Positions 25,616-33,954 of a stretch of 64,000 nt of DNA are shown here, piece by piece. How positions within the stretch are numbered: the first letter of the stretch is position 1; every line of letters starts with the position of its first letter. Location: the NCBI GenBank assembly GCA_964344145.1, contig CAYFME010000003.1, forward strand, positions 1-64,000, read 5' to 3'. The notes below the pieces were generated by a model. The model did not search any database, was not told where the DNA came from, and saw only the letters and a list, made by a program, of their open reading frames with translations. The DNA comes from JABJOE01 sp964344145. GTDB lineage: Bacteria > Patescibacteriota > Patescibacteriia > UBA9934. The position numbers and the translations under genes were made by a program.

Positions 25616-25830
25616 AGCGAATGCCGGTGATGACCGGCAGCATCATACTTTTCTTTGTTCGGTCAAAGAAAAGTATGCAAAAGAAAACCGTACTCTGGCC
25701 AGGGCGTCCCCTCGTGCTTGTGTGCGTTCTGCGGGGACTGCCGGAATCTCTTTCCGCCACGGGGCTCCACGGTTTCGCCCTGCCGACATTCCGGCCTGGC
25801 CACCCACCTTTCACACAAGGAGATCAGATA
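25616..25830. repeat. Long hairpin-bearing repeat
   Basis: CATACTTTTCTTTG and CAAAGAAAAGTATG form a perfect 14-bp stem around TTCGGT, followed by a GC-rich segment with CCAGGGCGTCCCC, GCGGGGACTGCCGGAA and CATTCCGGCCTGGCC, itself self-complementary. Translated on the minus strand it gives RDSGSPRRTHTSTRGRPGQ, which I remember as a frequently mis-annotated repeat product in unrelated bacteria. I treat it as a repeat, not a gene. Confidence 0.5.
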
Positions 25831-25873
25831 GCATTTACATAAAGAGCTCTGAGGTCAATTGGCTTGGTCCCCG

Positions 25874-25937
25874 CCGAAGGCGGGGCAATTGGCCGAAGCG
25901 CTAGGCGAGACGCCGCTGGAGCGTCTCGCCGTCTTTA
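25874..25937 (-). terminator. Terminator hairpins after the TrmB-like gene
   Basis: GGCGAGACGC / GCGTCTCGCC, and further on CCCCGCC-GAA-GGCGGGG, follow the TrmB-like gene on the minus strand. Confidence 0.6.
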
Positions 25938-25945
25938 TAGAAATG

Positions 25946-26716
25946 CTATTTGATCTCTTGCTTCCTCTCCCATTCCTTTGCCCACCGCCAGGCCATTTCA
26001 AGCGTCGCTCTGGCCGTATCGGCGATCGTTTTTGAACAAATCTCGATGGCAATAATTCCTGATGTGTATGAAAAGAGCACCAACCGATCGTCACACACAG
26101 TCATCTCTCCCTTCACCTCCAATACGTCCGGTGGTACGCATACATATTCAATATCCCACGTATCCGGATAACACACCGGCTCGCTCGACACCACAATCGT
26201 GCGAATACGATTCCCCTTTTCCTTAATCGCTTCCCCGTGATCTGGGGCATCAGATGGCTCATAGAGCTGCTTGAGCGTATCCATGCCAACAATCTGAATA
26301 ATGTCATCATTTAAGTCCTCATACTCCCGCTGCATCGCACGCAATCCCTGCACACTCTCTACGTATCGAATCGCCGGCTTATGCGCTCCAGAATTGTGAA
26401 ACACTTGTAGCTTTGTAATCAGCTGATCCGCGAGCTTGCGACGACGCTTCACATCCTCGTATTGCAGATGGAGGAGGCTCTGTAATCGCTCCGGCGCCTC
26501 ACCCATATACACACAATCCCCTTGCCTCTGAACGCCTGTAGCCAATCCCTTTTGCATTAAGTCGCGCAGGACGTCATACGTTGTGGTCCGTTTTACTTGA
26601 GCGGCCTTGGCAACCTCGCCAGCGGTCGCTGATCCAAGCTGTAGCAACGCCAAGTAAACATCTGCCTCATTCTTCGTAAACCCAATGCGCTGCAGATCTC
26701 GCTTCACGCTATCCAT
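25946..26716 (-). CDS. TrmB-family transcriptional regulator
   Basis: 256 residues from the Met at 26716 (MDSVKRDLQRIGFTKNEADV). The N-terminal winged helix is typical of TrmB: VYLALLQLGSATAGEVAKAA, then VKRTTTYDVLRDLMQKGL. A coiled linker and an effector-like C-terminal domain follow (AIRYVESVQGLRAMQ, RTIVVSSEPV, RLVLFSYTSGIIAIEI). TrmB proteins usually sense sugars. It overlaps the end of a glycosyltransferase gene by 8 bp, so it belongs to the mreB-glycosyltransferase operon and may regulate envelope sugar genes. Confidence 0.85.
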   Translation of the reverse strand: MDSVKRDLQRIGFTKNEADVYLALLQLGSATAGEVAKAAQVKRTTTYDVLRDLMQKGLATGVQRQGDCVYMGEAPERLQSLLHLQYEDVKRRRKLADQLITKLQVFHNSGAHKPAIRYVESVQGLRAMQREYEDLNDDIIQIVGMDTLKQLYEPSDAPDHGEAIKEKGNRIRTIVVSSEPVCYPDTWDIEYVCVPPDVLEVKGEMTVCDDRLVLFSYTSGIIAIEICSKTIADTARATLEMAWRWAKEWERKQEIK

Positions 26717-27836
26717 ATGATCGCAATACCTCCCATGTTTTAGTAGCTGTCTTTGACCAGGAGAATGCGTTGACGCGCTCTCGTCCAGCAACGATCAGGT
26801 TGTTTCGCAATGCGGCATCAAGTGCCACACGCTCCATCTCACGCGCCCAGCCGTTCACCTGATCAGTCTGCGCAAATAACGCGGCCTCACCAGCAACTTC
26901 ACGCAGTGCAGGGATGTCAGACGCCAAAAGCGGACACCCACTTGCAAACGCCTCGAGCGCTGGAATACCAAACCCTTCATAGCGCGAAGGAAACACATAC
27001 GCCAAGGCTCCCTGCAGCAATGCTGTTTTCTGCTCATCTGAGATATAGCCAAGCAGACGCACGTCTTTACCAAATGAACTGCGTGCAATTTGTTTCTCAA
27101 AACGCTCCATTCCATCGCCAGGCTTACCTGCTAATACAAGCTGCGTTGGATCTCCGATGCCACGACGCTTCTTGAACTCAAAGAATGCCTCAAGGAGTAA
27201 ACCGATGTTCTTCTTCTCCTCAATGCGCCCAATCGTGAGGAAATACTTATCTTTATAAAGTCGTAGATCATCAAGTGACCTTTTGTGGCGATCGTCACAA
27301 ATTGTCACAAAATCCTTTTGATCAATTGCCAAGAGCGTGGTCGTCATTTTCTCAAGCGGAACCTTGTACAAGCGGTGGAGATCCTGCCTTGTCGTTTGCG
27401 AAACCGTGATGAGATGATCTGCCTGTTTGATCGCCCGCTTCACAGCCCACTGCTGACGCAAGCGTGCCAAGGTTGAATACGTTTTTGGTTCAATAGCAAA
27501 AGCAATGTCGTGAATGGTGTTCACAATTTTTGCTCGGCGGTGCAGTAATGGTACCTCGTGAACCGGTGTAAAGAACACGTCCGGTGGTCGACGGAGTAAC
27601 TCCCAACTCAACCCACCGTGCGTCCATCCCTTTGGCAGCGGCCAACGGACAGTCTTCCAACTCCATCCCTGCGGCAATGGTTCGATGCTCTCAGCAGGCG
27701 CCGATGTGTACAAAACAACGCGCTCGCCGTCTCGCAATGGCTCGCGTTGCATGTTCAAAAGAAGCGCGTGGAGATAGCGCTCGGTGCCGGTGTAGTGTTT
27801 GCGCGTCAGCGCGTTTGCGTCGATGCCGATGATCAT
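26709..27836 (-). CDS. GT4-type glycosyltransferase
   Basis: 375 residues starting MIIGIDANALTRKHYTGTER, with the GT-B fold donor-site signatures ILTIGRIEEKKN (here YFLTIGRIEEKKNIGLLLEA), LGYISDEQKTALLQGA and FPSRYEGFGIPALEAFASG with the E-x7-E. Group 1 enzymes transfer sugars from nucleotide donors to envelope glycans. Its ATG overlaps the mreB stop (ATGA), so it is translationally coupled to mreB. Confidence 0.93.
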   Translation of the reverse strand: MIIGIDANALTRKHYTGTERYLHALLLNMQREPLRDGERVVLYTSAPAESIEPLPQGWSWKTVRWPLPKGWTHGGLSWELLRRPPDVFFTPVHEVPLLHRRAKIVNTIHDIAFAIEPKTYSTLARLRQQWAVKRAIKQADHLITVSQTTRQDLHRLYKVPLEKMTTTLLAIDQKDFVTICDDRHKRSLDDLRLYKDKYFLTIGRIEEKKNIGLLLEAFFEFKKRRGIGDPTQLVLAGKPGDGMERFEKQIARSSFGKDVRLLGYISDEQKTALLQGALAYVFPSRYEGFGIPALEAFASGCPLLASDIPALREVAGEAALFAQTDQVNGWAREMERVALDAALRNNLIVAGRERVNAFSWSKTATKTWEVLRSYG

Positions 27837-28837
27837 GTTGTGAAGATAGATCGTTTGTAGGCTTCTAAGTTTTCCAAGGCAAGCCCAGTACCTTTCGCCA
27901 CACACAGCTGTGACTCCTCCGCCAGATACGTTGGCACGCCGGTTGCCTCGGCAACCAATCGATCGAAGTTGCGCAGCTGACTTGAACCACCTGAGACAAC
28001 AATTCCTTTGTCCATCACGTCCGCTGAGAGCTCCGGTGGAGTCTTATAAAGCACCTCTTTGATTGCGCCGAGAATACCCTCAAGCAAGGGCTGAATCGCC
28101 TCGGTCACATCATCGGAACTGACTTCCATAAGTTTAGGCAGACCAGTGATCATGTCGCGGCCCTTTACCTCCATCGCAAGCTTTTCGTCCGTATACACAG
28201 CTGATCCCACCCGAATCTTAATCTCCTCAGCCGTCCGTTCACCGACAGCCAGGTTGTACTTGCGGCGAATGTGATCCATGATCGCTTGATCAAACTTCAC
28301 GCCACCGATGCGAACCGAATCTGAGGCCACAATACCACCCAGCGAGATCACCGCGATCTCAGACGTCCCTCCGCCAATCTCCACGATCATGTGCCCGGAC
28401 GGTGAGCCGATCGGAATGTTCGCACCAATGGCAGCAACGATCGGCTGACGAATGATGTACGCCGCCTTCGCTCCCGCGGAGATCGCCGCGTCAATCACCG
28501 CACGACGCTCGGTCGACGTGATACCACCCGGAACGGCAACCATCACTTCCGGCCGTAGCAATCGAAATCCTCCCATGGCCTTGTTAATAAAATACCGCAG
28601 CATCGCCTCGGTCGTGCGATAGTCTGCGATGACGCCATCTTTGAGCGGTCGCTGAGCGACGATCGTGTCTGGCGTGCGCCCAAGCATGTCCTTTGCCTCC
28701 TTCCCAACCGCGAGCACCTTCTTATCAACTTTGGAAACCGCAACAACCGATGGCTCATTGATGATGATCCCTCGCTTGGGGATGTAGACGAGGACATTCG
28801 TCGTTCCCAAATCAATACCGATTTTCTTCTCAAACAT
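27833..28837 (-). CDS. mreB: Rod-shape determining protein MreB
   Basis: 334 residues of the actin fold: phosphate 1 loop GIDLGTTNVLVYI, PEVMVAVPGGITSTERRA, phosphate 2 loop IVEIGGGTSEIAVISLGG, and the adenosine region DKGIVVSGGSSQLRNFD. MreB polymerises under the membrane and directs sidewall synthesis. No mreC or mreD is next to it; instead DUF4012 lies upstream and a GT4 glycosyltransferase downstream. Confidence 0.97.
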   Translation of the reverse strand: MFEKKIGIDLGTTNVLVYIPKRGIIINEPSVVAVSKVDKKVLAVGKEAKDMLGRTPDTIVAQRPLKDGVIADYRTTEAMLRYFINKAMGGFRLLRPEVMVAVPGGITSTERRAVIDAAISAGAKAAYIIRQPIVAAIGANIPIGSPSGHMIVEIGGGTSEIAVISLGGIVASDSVRIGGVKFDQAIMDHIRRKYNLAVGERTAEEIKIRVGSAVYTDEKLAMEVKGRDMITGLPKLMEVSSDDVTEAIQPLLEGILGAIKEVLYKTPPELSADVMDKGIVVSGGSSQLRNFDRLVAEATGVPTYLAEESQLCVAKGTGLALENLEAYKRSIFTT

Positions 28838-28840
28838 GCG

Positions 28841-30820
28841 TCAAAACTCGATGGTAATGACGTCGTCTTGAGTAATTTCTGTGTTCAATTGATAGATCGA
28901 ATCACCGAATCCTTCCTCCGACTCAGACGGCGTCGCTGACCTGAGTGTTTTACCAAAATCCAAGTCGAGGGTCAACGCATGATCATCGGCTCCCATCTGT
29001 TTGATAACAGCGAGCTGATAGACCCCGCTCTCGACCGTCTCTTGCAGGGACTCTGGAAGGTAGTACGTAAACGAAAGTGTGCCCGATTCACCCGGCTCGA
29101 TTGCTGTGAATGCGCCAAAGCTCACCAAATCTAGCTCCTCTTGCACCGTGACCTCTCCCTCTTCCAATGACGGATTGTTTAACTTGTCATCCAATAACGT
29201 TCCTTCTGCCGAGATAAACTCACTGCCAAGTGGCGCCCATACACGCGTATAGGTCCGATAGCGAGACGTGCGATAATCAAATGTTCCGTCATGGTGATAG
29301 GTGATGCTCACCGTCGCCTTGTAACGATCATCCTCTGGCTCGATCTCATAGAGAATCTCTCGCTCCATTGCATGGTCGGTCTTGAGCGCTCCCATGTTTG
29401 CATCGATCACCATCAACACATCATCTGCGCGCCCTTGATCAACCGCTCCAGACCACCCTGCATCATCAAAAATCCCTTGTGCCACCTCATCGGCGGAGTA
29501 CAGAGCGATGTGCTTGTTTATAAACGAATCGTGCATCACCGAGAAGAGCGCCGGCCAGTCATCGATCGGAACATCATACAGTTTCTCCAGCATGGCATCC
29601 ATCAGATGACTCACAATAACCTTCCGATCCTCAAAGGCAATGCCACGATTCGCAAAGTTCACCTCTACCTCGTACTCAAGCGTTTCGGTAAACGTTTCTG
29701 ACTCAAACACAATGCCGTCAACCGTGATCGGTCCGATCATTGCCAGGACACGTTCCACAACGTCGGGTGTTAAACCAAGAACACCGTCAATCTGTGGCAC
29801 TGGCTGATCGATCACCGCAAACTCCTGGCGCAGGAGCGTAATCGCGTCTTGCGATGACTGAGCAAAATCAGGCGACCAGTTTGCATCACGGAAATACCAT
29901 TTGTCGACACCAACGTACTCCTGCAGTGGCTCAGGAGCGGCAACATAATACTCATCACCCTCAACAAGTTGATCAATGGCGTAGGTATCGTCGATGTAAA
30001 TCTGTTCAATAGAACCTTCGCTGATCTGCATCAATCCATACACGCCCATGAATCCTCCTCCGGGACGGATCTCTGTGTTGTTCAAAAACAGGAGCATCCA
30101 TTGTTTATCATCGTCCAGACCCGCAAACGCATCGAGAGACTGGGCGACGGGAGCCAGAATATCAAAGGTGTCAGCCAGAGCAGGGATTAACTCGCGGACA
30201 GGAGCAATCGCCTCCTCAAACGATGCCGAGAGTGTCAGATCATCAAGTGTTTCCAATTCCTTTTGCGCAAAGTCGAGCTTTAACGCTGCCTCATAAAACG
30301 CATCTGATTGCTGATGCAGAACACGCAACAGTTCGATCTTGAACCCTTCTGGCAGGGTATCGAACGTATACGCTCCATCGACTTGCGTATCTTCCAGCAG
30401 CAACTGAGAATCCTCCAACACATCCTGGACGGCAATCGCAATGGATAGGGTCTCAGAAAATGCCTCACCGCCGGCAATACTTGCCTCAAGAAGCACACGT
30501 ACCGCTTTCACATGATCACCGACCCACGGAAGCGCCTGCGTCCAACCAATGAAGCGCAGCCCCGATTGTGCCGCGCGCGCGTCATCAATCGCTAAATCGA
30601 TCCCTTGCTGCGCCTCGGTAAAAGAAAGCTCTCCAAGAGACTCCATGGCCATATCAACATTTTCCTTTGCCTGTGTGGCAGACGATAGGAAACGACCAAT
30701 ACCCAAGAGTGTCACAATCAGAAAAACCGCTAGCAAGCCGAGTGCGACGTAGAGCGCTCGTCGACTCTTTTTCTTAACAGGCTCCGGGGGCGTGAGCGGT
30801 TGAACAAAGTTTGTGTTCAT
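28841..30820 (-). CDS. DUF4012 membrane-anchored surface protein
   Basis: 659 residues. A basic N-terminus (KKKSRR) precedes one transmembrane helix (ALYVALGLLAVFLIVTLLGI, about residues 24-43). The diagnostic DUF4012 (PF13196) core is near residue 250: WMLLFLNNTEIRPGGGFMG, then VYGLMQISEGSIEQIYIDDT. DUF4012 proteins are common in Patescibacteria and Actinobacteria beside glycosyltransferases and are thought to be envelope proteins of unknown activity. Only three bases separate it from mreB, and the glycosyltransferase at 30817 overlaps its start. Confidence 0.9.
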   Translation of the reverse strand: MNTNFVQPLTPPEPVKKKSRRALYVALGLLAVFLIVTLLGIGRFLSSATQAKENVDMAMESLGELSFTEAQQGIDLAIDDARAAQSGLRFIGWTQALPWVGDHVKAVRVLLEASIAGGEAFSETLSIAIAVQDVLEDSQLLLEDTQVDGAYTFDTLPEGFKIELLRVLHQQSDAFYEAALKLDFAQKELETLDDLTLSASFEEAIAPVRELIPALADTFDILAPVAQSLDAFAGLDDDKQWMLLFLNNTEIRPGGGFMGVYGLMQISEGSIEQIYIDDTYAIDQLVEGDEYYVAAPEPLQEYVGVDKWYFRDANWSPDFAQSSQDAITLLRQEFAVIDQPVPQIDGVLGLTPDVVERVLAMIGPITVDGIVFESETFTETLEYEVEVNFANRGIAFEDRKVIVSHLMDAMLEKLYDVPIDDWPALFSVMHDSFINKHIALYSADEVAQGIFDDAGWSGAVDQGRADDVLMVIDANMGALKTDHAMEREILYEIEPEDDRYKATVSITYHHDGTFDYRTSRYRTYTRVWAPLGSEFISAEGTLLDDKLNNPSLEEGEVTVQEELDLVSFGAFTAIEPGESGTLSFTYYLPESLQETVESGVYQLAVIKQMGADDHALTLDLDFGKTLRSATPSESEEGFGDSIYQLNTEITQDDVITIEF

Positions 30821-31641
30821 ATATGTTTAAGACGCGGATTATCTTTACCGCGATACTTCCAAAAAAACTTCAATGCACTATGAATCTGGATCCAGGCGAA
30901 ACGTGAAAAGAGCTGCTGCACAAATGAACCATCCGCACTCGCACGGCGATGATAATGCGTCATCATCGACTCTGGGTGGTACACGACACGATACCCATTC
31001 TCCCAAAACCTCCTACACAGATCATTGTCCTCATAATACATGAAAAACTGCTCATCAAATAGACCGGTCTCTTCGAGCATCTTTCTGCGCGTGAACAGCG
31101 CAGCACCGATGAGCGAGTCGACGTCCATAGTTTGATCATGATCGTCATCAAGCATGAGGTAATGCGACAGCGCTCGCTTGCCCTGCGGCGTCTTTCCTAA
31201 GAAGGTTCTGCGGTACGCAGGTGTCATCACTTGTGGGAAGCGATAACACGAATGTTGCAGACTACCATCCGGATTGTGCAATCGAGGCCCGCAAATGCCG
31301 ACGTCAGGATGCGCGTCCATGAATCCCATCAGCGTCTCGAGCGATCCGGGCTGAACGACGATATCGGGATTAAAAATCAACACGTAACGCCCGGAAGACG
31401 CCTCGATACCGCGATTCATTGCTGCCCCAAAGCCGACGTTGCGCTCAAGAGGAATGTGACGGACCTCCGGGAACTCTACAGACAAAATGTCACCAAACCC
31501 CTCGGCTGGATTGTTGTCGATTACCAAAATCTCAAAACGCAGCTGCGGCGCAGCTCGATAAATACCTTTGAGGGTCTGACGAAGCAAACGCTTCTCGTAG
31601 GTATGGACAATCAAAATCGATACGTCGTGATCGTAGAACAT
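30817..31641 (-). CDS. GT2-family glycosyltransferase
   Basis: 274 residues from the Met at 31641 (MFYDHDVSILIVHTYEKRLL). GT-A motifs: ILVIDNNPAEG, LERNVGFGAAMNRGIEASSG, YVLIFNPDIVV (the DxD-like N-P-D) and FDEQFFMYYEDNDLCRRFW (catalytic E-D-x-D). It resembles rhamnosyltransferase-like enzymes of surface polysaccharide assembly. A GTG-initiated extension would read into the GAATACGCC hairpin and is less likely. Confidence 0.92.
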   Translation of the reverse strand: MFYDHDVSILIVHTYEKRLLRQTLKGIYRAAPQLRFEILVIDNNPAEGFGDILSVEFPEVRHIPLERNVGFGAAMNRGIEASSGRYVLIFNPDIVVQPGSLETLMGFMDAHPDVGICGPRLHNPDGSLQHSCYRFPQVMTPAYRRTFLGKTPQGKRALSHYLMLDDDHDQTMDVDSLIGAALFTRRKMLEETGLFDEQFFMYYEDNDLCRRFWENGYRVVYHPESMMTHYHRRASADGSFVQQLFSRFAWIQIHSALKFFWKYRGKDNPRLKHI

Positions 31642-31645
31642 AATC

Positions 31646-31670
31646 GAATACGCCACCGGGTGGCGTATTA
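31646..31670. repeat. GAATACGCC hairpin, copy 2
   Basis: GAATACGCCACC / GGTGGCGTATT sits just upstream of the GT2 start codon and is followed by a second copy at 31684. Confidence 0.7.
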
Positions 31671-31683
31671 TTCGCCATCCGAG

Positions 31684-31708
31684 GAATACGCCACCCGGTG
31701 GCGTATTC
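31684..31708. repeat. GAATACGCC hairpin, copy 3
   Basis: A perfect palindrome GAATACGCCACC-C-GGTGGCGTATTC between two glycosyltransferase genes; it could terminate the upstream transcript. Confidence 0.7.
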
Positions 31709-31710
31709 CA

Positions 31711-32763
31711 CTATGAAATATATCTTCGTAACTCTGACTCTGGCACAGCCGCTGCCTCTTTGATCGCCTTGCGCCGGCGGAGCATCTCGGGAACGTGCGC
31801 CCACATCCCAATCAGACGCTTGCGCGTATGCGACTCAAAGATCATCGCATAGAACACACGTCCACCCTCATGAAACACGAGCCAAGGCAGGGACAATAAG
31901 AAACTACCAAAGGTCAGATTCTTCATCAATACAAAAAGCTGATTACGCGTTGAAAGGGCGGCAAAGAACGGCCGCTGACCCTTGCGATTCACAACGCGCT
32001 GCCACCACGATTGTTTCTCCGCTCCATACATTCCGCGGTAGTGATACGCGGTTGCCTCTGGAATAAACCGCGCTTGCCAGCCACGCTTGCGAAAGCGCCA
32101 GGCTAAATCGCAGTCTTCTCGATATGCGAAGAACTGCTTATCGAAGAACTCGCCGTTCATCAGAAGATTCTTTACAACCGCCACAGGGTACAAAGCAATG
32201 GTGCCGGTTGGCGCAAAGATGTCCTGTTGATCGTCGTACTGACCCTTGTCCAACTCGCCTGCGCCTCGATCACTCATACGCCACGAGCGTGCAACGCTTA
32301 ATCCAGTGGTATCCAGGATGTCCGACTTCATCGTATCTTCCAACACCTCATCGCCTACTTGCTCGGCAAACGCACGATAGAGCTTTGGCTGGAAGCCGCC
32401 GACGATATCTTCATGTTCATCTGCTGCTTGCGCGAGTCGCTCGATCAGCGTTGGCGACAGAATCATGTCTGAGTTCATGATGAGAATATGAGCATCCTCA
32501 TTCTCTGGCGGTAGATGATCCAACGTGTAACGAATCAACTGGTTATGCCCCTCGGCAAAGCCAGCGTTTTTTACATTGCGCGCGACGAGCGTTTTTGGGA
32601 AATGCTGCTGAAGATACTCAAGCGTGCCGTCCGTGCTGCCGTTGTCGAGAATGCGGACCGTGAAATTGGGATAGGTTTGATCTTGAAACGACTCAAAAAG
32701 ATCTGGCAGATAACGCCGATCATTCCAGGTCAGAAGGTGGACGTAGACGTGAGCGGAAGGCAT
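31711..32763 (-). CDS. GT2-family glycosyltransferase
   Basis: 350 residues from MPSAHVYVHLLTWNDRRYL. Motifs: VRILDNGSTDGTLEYL, VKNAGFAEGHNQLIRY, ILIMNSDMILSP (DxD-type) and FDKQFFAYREDCDLAWRFRKRG. A hydrophobic stretch near residue 310 may associate with the membrane. Related to, but clearly distinct from, the neighbour at 30817, suggesting successive sugar additions in one surface glycan. The upstream codons of the longer frame are repeat-derived, so the Met at 32763 is preferred. Confidence 0.92.
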   Translation of the reverse strand: MPSAHVYVHLLTWNDRRYLPDLFESFQDQTYPNFTVRILDNGSTDGTLEYLQQHFPKTLVARNVKNAGFAEGHNQLIRYTLDHLPPENEDAHILIMNSDMILSPTLIERLAQAADEHEDIVGGFQPKLYRAFAEQVGDEVLEDTMKSDILDTTGLSVARSWRMSDRGAGELDKGQYDDQQDIFAPTGTIALYPVAVVKNLLMNGEFFDKQFFAYREDCDLAWRFRKRGWQARFIPEATAYHYRGMYGAEKQSWWQRVVNRKGQRPFFAALSTRNQLFVLMKNLTFGSFLLSLPWLVFHEGGRVFYAMIFESHTRKRLIGMWAHVPEMLRRRKAIKEAAAVPESELRRYIS

Positions 32764-32788
32764 GGCGGCAGTGTAGCGTACAGAAAAA

Positions 32789-32829
32789 TATAGGTCCAAT
32801 AGGTCCTATAGGACCTATCGGACCTATAA
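32789..32829. repeat. TATAGGTC palindromic repeat, copy 4
   Basis: ATAGGTCC and GGACCTAT alternate, between a glycosyltransferase and the terminator of the next GC-rich gene. Confidence 0.75.
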
Positions 32830-32835
32830 CGAGTA

Positions 32836-32862
32836 AGAGCCCCCTGCCGTGCAGGGGGCTCT
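32836..32862 (-). terminator. Terminator of the His-rich secreted protein gene
   Basis: A perfect 12-bp stem AGAGCCCCCTGC / GCAGGGGGCTCT with a CGT loop, 15 nt past the stop. Confidence 0.8.
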
Positions 32863-32876
32863 ACGGACTGCAGGGT

Positions 32877-33662
32877 TCAGCGGCGCTTCTTCTTGGAGGA
32901 GCGTCGCTGGCCGCCGTGCTGCTGGTCGGTGGGTGGGCGCGCCGGGCGCTGGTGCGAGACGCGCGTCGATCCCGTGTTGCCACGGTGGACCGACGTGGGG
33001 CGGCTCGAGCTCGTGCGGTGCGTACTCGACACCGTGCGCGTAGTCGTCGGGCGGCTCGTGGTGTGAACCGTGCGGGTCGTCGTGCGGTAGACCGTCGTCG
33101 GACGCTGGACGTGCGTCCCACGGCTGGTCGTCGTGCGAACGTACGTCGACGGACGATGCCGCTGGTGGTACGTGTAGCTCCAGCGCGGCGGGTCGTACAC
33201 GCTCACGTAGCGGTAGTGCGCACGCGGCGGGGTCCCCACGTACAGCGACACGTGGCCGTAGTAGTTGTAGGGCCGCCAGTCGACGTAGAACCACGCGTAG
33301 CTGTCCGACCAGTGGCTGCAGTGCCAGTGGTGGACGTGCCCGAGGTGGCTCGGCCGCTGCGTGTAGTGCGCGTGATGGCAGCCATCGGAGTGGATGATGC
33401 CGTCGTACCAGTAGATGGCGAAGCCGTGCTTGCACCAACCCAGCAGGTGGACATCGACCTCCTCGTGATCGAGGTGCGGGTAGACGTCCGGCTGGGTCTG
33501 GACGATGACCTCCACGTCCGCGTCACCGGCCTGGATCGATACGGTGGTCTCGTAGCCGGGCGGCGGGGCGTCGAGCAGAATGACCTCCTGGGCGGCAGCG
33601 GGGCCGACCAGGAACAGCGAGAGAAGGAGCAGGGCGATGAATCGCGCCCAAGCGTTGTCCAT
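32877..33662 (-). CDS. Secreted His/Tyr/Trp-rich protein of a GC-rich island
   Basis: 261 residues from MDNAWARFIALLLLSLFLVG, with GGAGG before the ATG and a signal peptide ending PAAAQ. The mature part has a beta-like segment (TTVSIQAGDADVEVIVQTQP), then a dense His/Tyr/Trp region (DGCHHAHYTQ, GHVHHWHCSHWSDSYAWF). The C-terminal third is Thr/Arg/Ser low complexity (TTTRTVHTTSRPTTTRTVSS), ending in KKKRR. The His cluster suggests metal binding and the basic tail could bind polyanions; both are inference. It has no transmembrane anchor. Confidence 0.7.
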   Translation of the reverse strand: MDNAWARFIALLLLSLFLVGPAAAQEVILLDAPPPGYETTVSIQAGDADVEVIVQTQPDVYPHLDHEEVDVHLLGWCKHGFAIYWYDGIIHSDGCHHAHYTQRPSHLGHVHHWHCSHWSDSYAWFYVDWRPYNYYGHVSLYVGTPPRAHYRYVSVYDPPRWSYTYHQRHRPSTYVRTTTSRGTHVQRPTTVYRTTTRTVHTTSRPTTTRTVSSTHRTSSSRPTSVHRGNTGSTRVSHQRPARPPTDQQHGGQRRSSKKKRR

Positions 33663-33701
33663 GGAACCTCCAGTCAGGCTTGGACGGATGCCTGTATTTC
33701 G

Positions 33702-33730
33702 AATTTGCCTGAAAACAGCCAAAAAGTCAA
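33702..33730 (-). promoter_or_regulatory. Promoter of the His-rich protein gene
   Basis: Minus strand: TTGACT (33730-33725), 17-bp spacer, CAAATT (33707-33702). It is back to back with the promoter at 33740. Confidence 0.6.
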
Positions 33731-33739
33731 GAAAAATGC

Positions 33740-33768
33740 TTGACAAAAGGGCGTTTTTGTGCTATATT
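33740..33768 (+). promoter_or_regulatory. Promoter of GC-rich genes 33955 and 34846
   Basis: TTGACA (33740-33745), 17-bp spacer GGGCGTTTTTGTGC at its end, TATATT (33763-33768). The leader of about 180 nt contains CCTTGTTC / GAACAAGG enclosing TCCGC-ATT-GCGGA. Confidence 0.85.
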
Positions 33769-33954
33769 TAGACGTTCTTTGGAGCGATTTGGGCTACTCG
33801 CCTTGCCCTAAAATAGGCAGAAACAAGGGTCCTTGTTCTCCGCATTGCGGATTTCGAACAAGGGCGTTTTGCGTTCAAAAAGGATTGTCGCGGGATAAAC
33901 CCCGATCGTCCTCGCGAGCACACAACGCTTGCAACCCCCAAGACCGAGATAGCA

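Noticed and set aside
25593..25814. 73-aa minus-strand protein with SGSPRRTHTSTRG
   Set aside because: It lies in a hairpin-rich repeat and resembles peptides repeatedly mis-annotated from such repeats; no ribosome site.
31646..31708. CRISPR-like array from the two GAATACGCC copies
   Set aside because: Only two adjacent copies with a 13-bp gap, both self-complementary palindromes; no spacers or cas genes.
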